A DNA stretch of 64,000 nucleotides. Origin: DAOPZC01 sp035353175 (GTDB lineage: Bacteria > Verrucomicrobiota > Kiritimatiellia > RFP12 > UBA1067). The stretch is from positions 76,682 through 140,681 of the forward strand of contig DAOPZC010000005.1 in NCBI GenBank assembly GCA_035353175.1. The letters run 5' to 3'. The translations under genes and the position numbers were made by a program. Below the pieces are notes generated by a model. That model did no database searches and was not told the DNA's origin. It was given only the letters and a program-made list of their open reading frames with translations. Shown here piece by piece: positions 60,837 through 64,000 of this stretch. Numbering within the stretch: position 1 is the first letter of the stretch; every line of letters begins with the position of its first letter.

Positions 60837-62999
60837 TCACTGTTGCGCGCGGCGCCGCCAGGCGCGTGTGCCGTAGACTCCGGCCTGCGAGTAGTCGAAC
60901 GGTTTGAAGCCGATCTTTTCGGCGGGCGAGCCGCGCTTCAGGCGGAAGTCGCGGCGTTGCGGATCCTTGAAGCGCGGGTCGGCGACGAGCCCGTCGACGT
61001 CCCGCCCCGCGGCCTGCCACTCAGCGAAGGTTTTGCCGTTGAAATCGGCCGTTGTCTCCGAGCGCCACCAGAGGTTCTTCGCCCAGTCCACGCGGGCCTT
61101 GTCCGACCCTTTGTACCGTGCGCTGAAGGTGGGGCCGCGGTCCCAGTAAATGATGTTCTGCTCGATGACGGCCGAGCGGTGCGGCTCGATGCGGGTTACG
61201 GCCACCTGACATTCCCGGCTGTAGCAGAGGATGTTGTTGCGGACGACGTTGTCTCGGCCGTAGTGCTGATGGAACGAGCTGTCTTTGGTGTTGTAAACGA
61301 GGTTGTTCTCGAAAACGATCCCTTCGGAGCCCTCGTCGGGATAAAGGCCCCATCCGCCGTACGTGTAGGAGTCCACGTCGAAGATCACGTTGTTGCAGAT
61401 GCGCGTGCCGAAGGAGGTGCCCAGCGTGTAGATGCCGCCCATGTCGCCCAGCGCGCCCTGGCCGATCTGGTGGATGCGGTTGAAGGCGATCAGGTTGCGT
61501 TGCGCCACGCTGCCTTGGTAGCCCCAGACCCAGCCCACGGAAACCCCGGTGTAGAAGTGGTCGCTGATCTCGCAGTGGGTGATCCGGTTGTCCGGGCTGT
61601 GGCCGATCCAGACGGCGGTCGCGCTGGCGTGGAAGCGTCCGCCGCCTTTGATGATGCAGTTGTCCACCGCATTGAAGGCCGTGCCGAAGGTGTTGAGCGC
61701 GGTGACCACGGCGTTGCTGCCGACGCTCGCGCCCTTGTTGCCGGGATCGCCGATGCGGATGCCGCCGCCGCCGAGGTCGGTGAGCGCGCATCGCTCGATG
61801 CGGTTGCTGACGCAGCCCGCGCGGAACCAGATGCCGTACTCGCCGGTGTGCGATACCTCGCAGTCGAGGAAGGCGATGTTATGCGCGCCGTCGGCCATGA
61901 CGGCCGCTTCGGTCCGGGCCGCGGCCTGCATGGGCTCGAATTGCGTGGGGCCGGGCTTGTCGGCCGCGCCGAGCAACGCCGGGTCGATGAACGCCTTGTC
62001 CATCTGGTCGGCGCGGCGCGGCGAGTCGGTGTAAAGGAAGGCGATGTCTTTGAAGAAAATGTGGCGCACGAAGTTGGTGGATGCCGGATCGCCCTTGAGG
62101 ACCACCAGCGTCTGGAGGCCGGGGACCGGCGCGAAAACTTCCGCGCCGCCGCGGCGTCCCGGCAGGCGTTCGCCCTTGCGCGGGCGGTAAAGGAGTTTTC
62201 CGCGGCAGCCGTCGTAGAGCCACTCGCCCGGGGCGTCGAAGGCGGCGCGCACGTTCTCGACGTAGTAGAGCGAGTTGGTGCGCCAAGGGTTCCACGGCTT
62301 CCAGCGCGCGCCCTGCGTGAGGAGCGTGCCGCTAGCCGCGTCGAAGCCGAGGACGATGCGGCGCGTGGTGTCCCAGTTGTGGTGGACCACCACCTGCGCG
62401 TAGCGGAGCTCTTCTTGCGGCGTAGCGGCGAGCGGCGCGAGGTCGCCGGGGCGGCCGGTGAGGGCCGCCTGGGCGTATTCCGCGCGCGGGGCCGCGTTGG
62501 TGAGTAACGTCTGCTTCAGCGCCAGGGGCTTGAAGAACCCGCTGTCCGGGTGGCGCGCGCGGACGGCGCGCTGGCCGTTCACGTAGAGGCTCTCGAAATA
62601 GGCCCGCGTGCCGTCGGGCCGCACGGGGATGTCCGCGGCCCAGTCGCCTTCCGGCGTTTCCCGCCACCCTTCGACGCGGAGGCCGCCCATGACGCGGGTG
62701 CCCGCGCCTTCTCCTGAGTAGGTGACGGGCGCTTCGGCGCTGCCCGAATCGCACGGCTCGAAAAAGACCGGCGCGGCCAAGGGGTAGTTTCCTTCGGCCA
62801 GGTGCACGGTCCATGCGCTCTGGTCGCCCGCCCGCTTCGCGGTGCGGATGGCGTCGCGCGCCTGCGTCAACGATGCGAACGGGCGGCGTCTCGTGCCGTC
62901 GCCGGCGGGGGCCCCGACGCCCGCCGGTGCGATATACAGGTCGCCTGCCTCCACCAGGCCTGCGGCGAAGATGAGCAAAAGGGAAACGGCTGTTTTCAT
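60837..62999 (-). CDS. Secreted right-handed beta-helix protein (GH141-like)
   Basis: A 720-aa exported protein. Signal peptide ending LVEAG. DLYIAPAGVGAPAGDGTRRRPFASLTQARDAIR is the usual start of parallel beta-helix carbohydrate enzymes. Coils follow around HTGEYGIWFRAGCVSNRIERCALTDLGGGGIRIG, HCEISDHFYTGVSVGWVWGYQG and FENNLVYNTKDSSFHQHYGRDNVVRNN. The layout resembles GH141 (alpha-L-fucosidase or xylanase, known from RG-II degradation) and GH120. Asp and Glu residues in the middle coils are candidate catalytic groups. It sits between kduI and a membrane protein gene on the same strand, with gaps of about ten bases. Confidence 0.78.
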   Translation of the reverse strand: MKTAVSLLLIFAAGLVEAGDLYIAPAGVGAPAGDGTRRRPFASLTQARDAIRTAKRAGDQSAWTVHLAEGNYPLAAPVFFEPCDSGSAEAPVTYSGEGAGTRVMGGLRVEGWRETPEGDWAADIPVRPDGTRAYFESLYVNGQRAVRARHPDSGFFKPLALKQTLLTNAAPRAEYAQAALTGRPGDLAPLAATPQEELRYAQVVVHHNWDTTRRIVLGFDAASGTLLTQGARWKPWNPWRTNSLYYVENVRAAFDAPGEWLYDGCRGKLLYRPRKGERLPGRRGGAEVFAPVPGLQTLVVLKGDPASTNFVRHIFFKDIAFLYTDSPRRADQMDKAFIDPALLGAADKPGPTQFEPMQAAARTEAAVMADGAHNIAFLDCEVSHTGEYGIWFRAGCVSNRIERCALTDLGGGGIRIGDPGNKGASVGSNAVVTALNTFGTAFNAVDNCIIKGGGRFHASATAVWIGHSPDNRITHCEISDHFYTGVSVGWVWGYQGSVAQRNLIAFNRIHQIGQGALGDMGGIYTLGTSFGTRICNNVIFDVDSYTYGGWGLYPDEGSEGIVFENNLVYNTKDSSFHQHYGRDNVVRNNILCYSRECQVAVTRIEPHRSAVIEQNIIYWDRGPTFSARYKGSDKARVDWAKNLWWRSETTADFNGKTFAEWQAAGRDVDGLVADPRFKDPQRRDFRLKRGSPAEKIGFKPFDYSQAGVYGTRAWRRRAQQ

Positions 63000-63012
63000 A
63001 AGCGTGTCGGGC

Positions 63013-63843
63013 TTAGCGGAATCTGGCGAGGTCGCACTTGTCCATGTCGTCGAATTCTTGGTTTTCTCCGCCCATCGCCCAGACGAAGGCGTAGCCGCCG
63101 GTTCCCGCGCCGCAGTGTACGGACCAGGCGGGGGAGAGCACCACCTGCTTTTCGCGCAAGGCCACGTGGCGGGTCTCGTCGGGCTCGCCCAGAAAGTGCA
63201 TGACCGTGCCGTTGGCCGGCAGGTCGAAGTAGCAGTAGACCTCCGTGCGGCGGTCGTGCGTGTGGGGCGGGAAGGAGTTCCAGACGCTGCCCTCGTGCAA
63301 CTCCGTGAAGCCCATCACCAGCTGGCAGCTTTTGATGAAGCCGGGCCGGATATACTGGTAGATCGTGCGGCGGTTCGACTCGGCCAAGGACCCCAGTTCG
63401 ATCCTGTTCGCGTCCTTGAGCCCGGCTTTGGTGGTCGGATAGTCCGCATGGGCGGGGTAGGAGACGAGGTAGAACTGCGCGGGTTTCTCCGGGTTAGCGC
63501 TGGAAAAAAGGATGCCGCGGCTGCCGCGCCGGATATAAAGGCATTCGCGGGGCGCCATCTCGTAAGAGGTCCCGTCGACGACGACGGTGCCGGCACCGCC
63601 CAGGTTGATGACGCCCGCCTCGCGGCGCTCGCAGAAATAGGTGCTCGCCATCTCGCGTCCGCCCTTCAGCTCGAGTTGTTCGGCGATGGGTACGATTCCG
63701 CCGGCCACGGCGCGGTCCACGTTCGTATACACGAGGCTTATGGCTCCGGCTTGGAAGAGGTCTTCGACTACGAACCCGTTTCGCAGCTCATGGGTGGTCA
63801 TTCGGCGGTACGCGAGCCGGTCGGGGGCTTCAATCGTGCGCAT
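63013..63843 (-). CDS. kduI: 5-dehydro-4-deoxy-D-glucuronate isomerase
   Basis: A 276-aa cupin-fold, zinc-dependent isomerase converting 5-keto-4-deoxyuronate (the open form of an unsaturated uronate) to 2,5-diketo-3-deoxygluconate. Seen: ASTYFCERREAGVINLGG, SYEMAPRECLYI, FPPHTHDRRTEVYCYF with metal-binding His and Glu, and SPAWSVHCGAGTGGYAFVWAMGGEN. Length and C-terminus (FDDMDKCDLARFR) are standard. AAGGAG precedes the ATG. It is the first gene of a four-gene leftward unit; KduD and KdgK act next in the pathway but are encoded about 20 to 58 kb away. Confidence 0.95.
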   Translation of the reverse strand: MRTIEAPDRLAYRRMTTHELRNGFVVEDLFQAGAISLVYTNVDRAVAGGIVPIAEQLELKGGREMASTYFCERREAGVINLGGAGTVVVDGTSYEMAPRECLYIRRGSRGILFSSANPEKPAQFYLVSYPAHADYPTTKAGLKDANRIELGSLAESNRRTIYQYIRPGFIKSCQLVMGFTELHEGSVWNSFPPHTHDRRTEVYCYFDLPANGTVMHFLGEPDETRHVALREKQVVLSPAWSVHCGAGTGGYAFVWAMGGENQEFDDMDKCDLARFR

Positions 63844-64000
63844 GGTAAACTCCTTGTGCGTGGATCAGACGATATGAAAAACAATATTTAATATAGCAGA
63901 GTGGGGGGGGCAAAACCAAGGGCTGATTTCTCGGCTGAAGGGGCTTGGGCGCATCTCCGTTTCACTTGCTTGGGTCAGGCGGCTGATGCCATCCACAGGG
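63844..64000. other. Intergenic end of window
   Basis: About 157 bases upstream of kduI with an AT-rich patch near 63870-63895 that may hold its leftward promoter; no gene is visible. Confidence 0.4.

Noticed and set aside
1..64000. tRNA, rRNA, tmRNA or RNase P genes
   Set aside because: I scanned for T-loop-like GGTTCGAATC and CCA-proximal stems and found only coincidental matches inside genes.

Overview
The window is a 64-kb stretch of a GC-rich bacterial chromosome that looks like a free-living or gut saprophyte of the PVC group. Kiritimatiellota/Verrucomicrobiota is my best guess. It rests on the mix of secreted polysaccharide enzymes, Tat-tagged Gfo/Idh/MocA oxidoreductases, DUF4861 and GtaA-like proteins; I see no rRNA or tRNA to confirm it. 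Coding density is high, both strands are used, and nearly every very long opposite-strand ORF is a GC-rich shadow of a real gene.

Layout. 1-4152: DEAD-box helicase, lysine-rich secreted protein, hisD and secG. 4373-11625: first uronate block, with an IclR regulator, kduD, a GH105-DUF4861 fusion, a LamG/BNR_4 protein and a GH105 lipoprotein; two identical-architecture 16-bp palindromes lie in the divergent intergenic region. 11631-16914: thioredoxin-like protein, L,D-transpeptidase, lysA, pseudouridine synthase and asnS. 16993-32999: second saccharolytic block, with a heparinase II/III-like protein, PL11 rhamnogalacturonan lyase, membrane protein, YicC, an AraC fragment, an acyltransferase, GH127, a PHP protein, GH2 and a Gfo/Idh oxidoreductase. 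33070-41133: ilvD, an EfpL-type EF-P, GT4, metallo-beta-lactamase hydrolase, cobO, Gfo/Idh, kdgK and a small Cys-containing secreted protein. 41375-50386: third block, with a GtaA-like/EEP fusion, Gfo/Idh, a TIM-barrel epimerase, a beta-propeller protein, a DRTGG protein and a CE7 esterase. 50386-52153: IS30-type insertion sequence. 52190-56245: ilvBN-aroE operon behind an attenuator. 56344-56539: a structured non-coding RNA. 56538-63843: leftward operon lpxL-like / DUF2723-TPR / beta-helix / kduI.

How it works together. GH105 enzymes and lyases release 4,5-unsaturated uronates from rhamnogalacturonan, pectin or ulvan-like glycans. KduI, KduD and KdgK, scattered over three loci here, would turn the product into 2-keto-3-deoxy-6-phosphogluconate. 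GH127, GH2, CE7 and the beta-helix protein would remove side chains.

Most interesting non-coding signals: (1) a ~160-nt RNA with its own promoter and terminator and three hairpins that all display C-rich loops, complementary to G5A ribosome-binding sites of four genes in this window; (2) an ilv leader-peptide attenuator; (3) a 1,768-bp IS with a 13-bp target duplication that clipped the CE7 gene and supplied its present stop codon.
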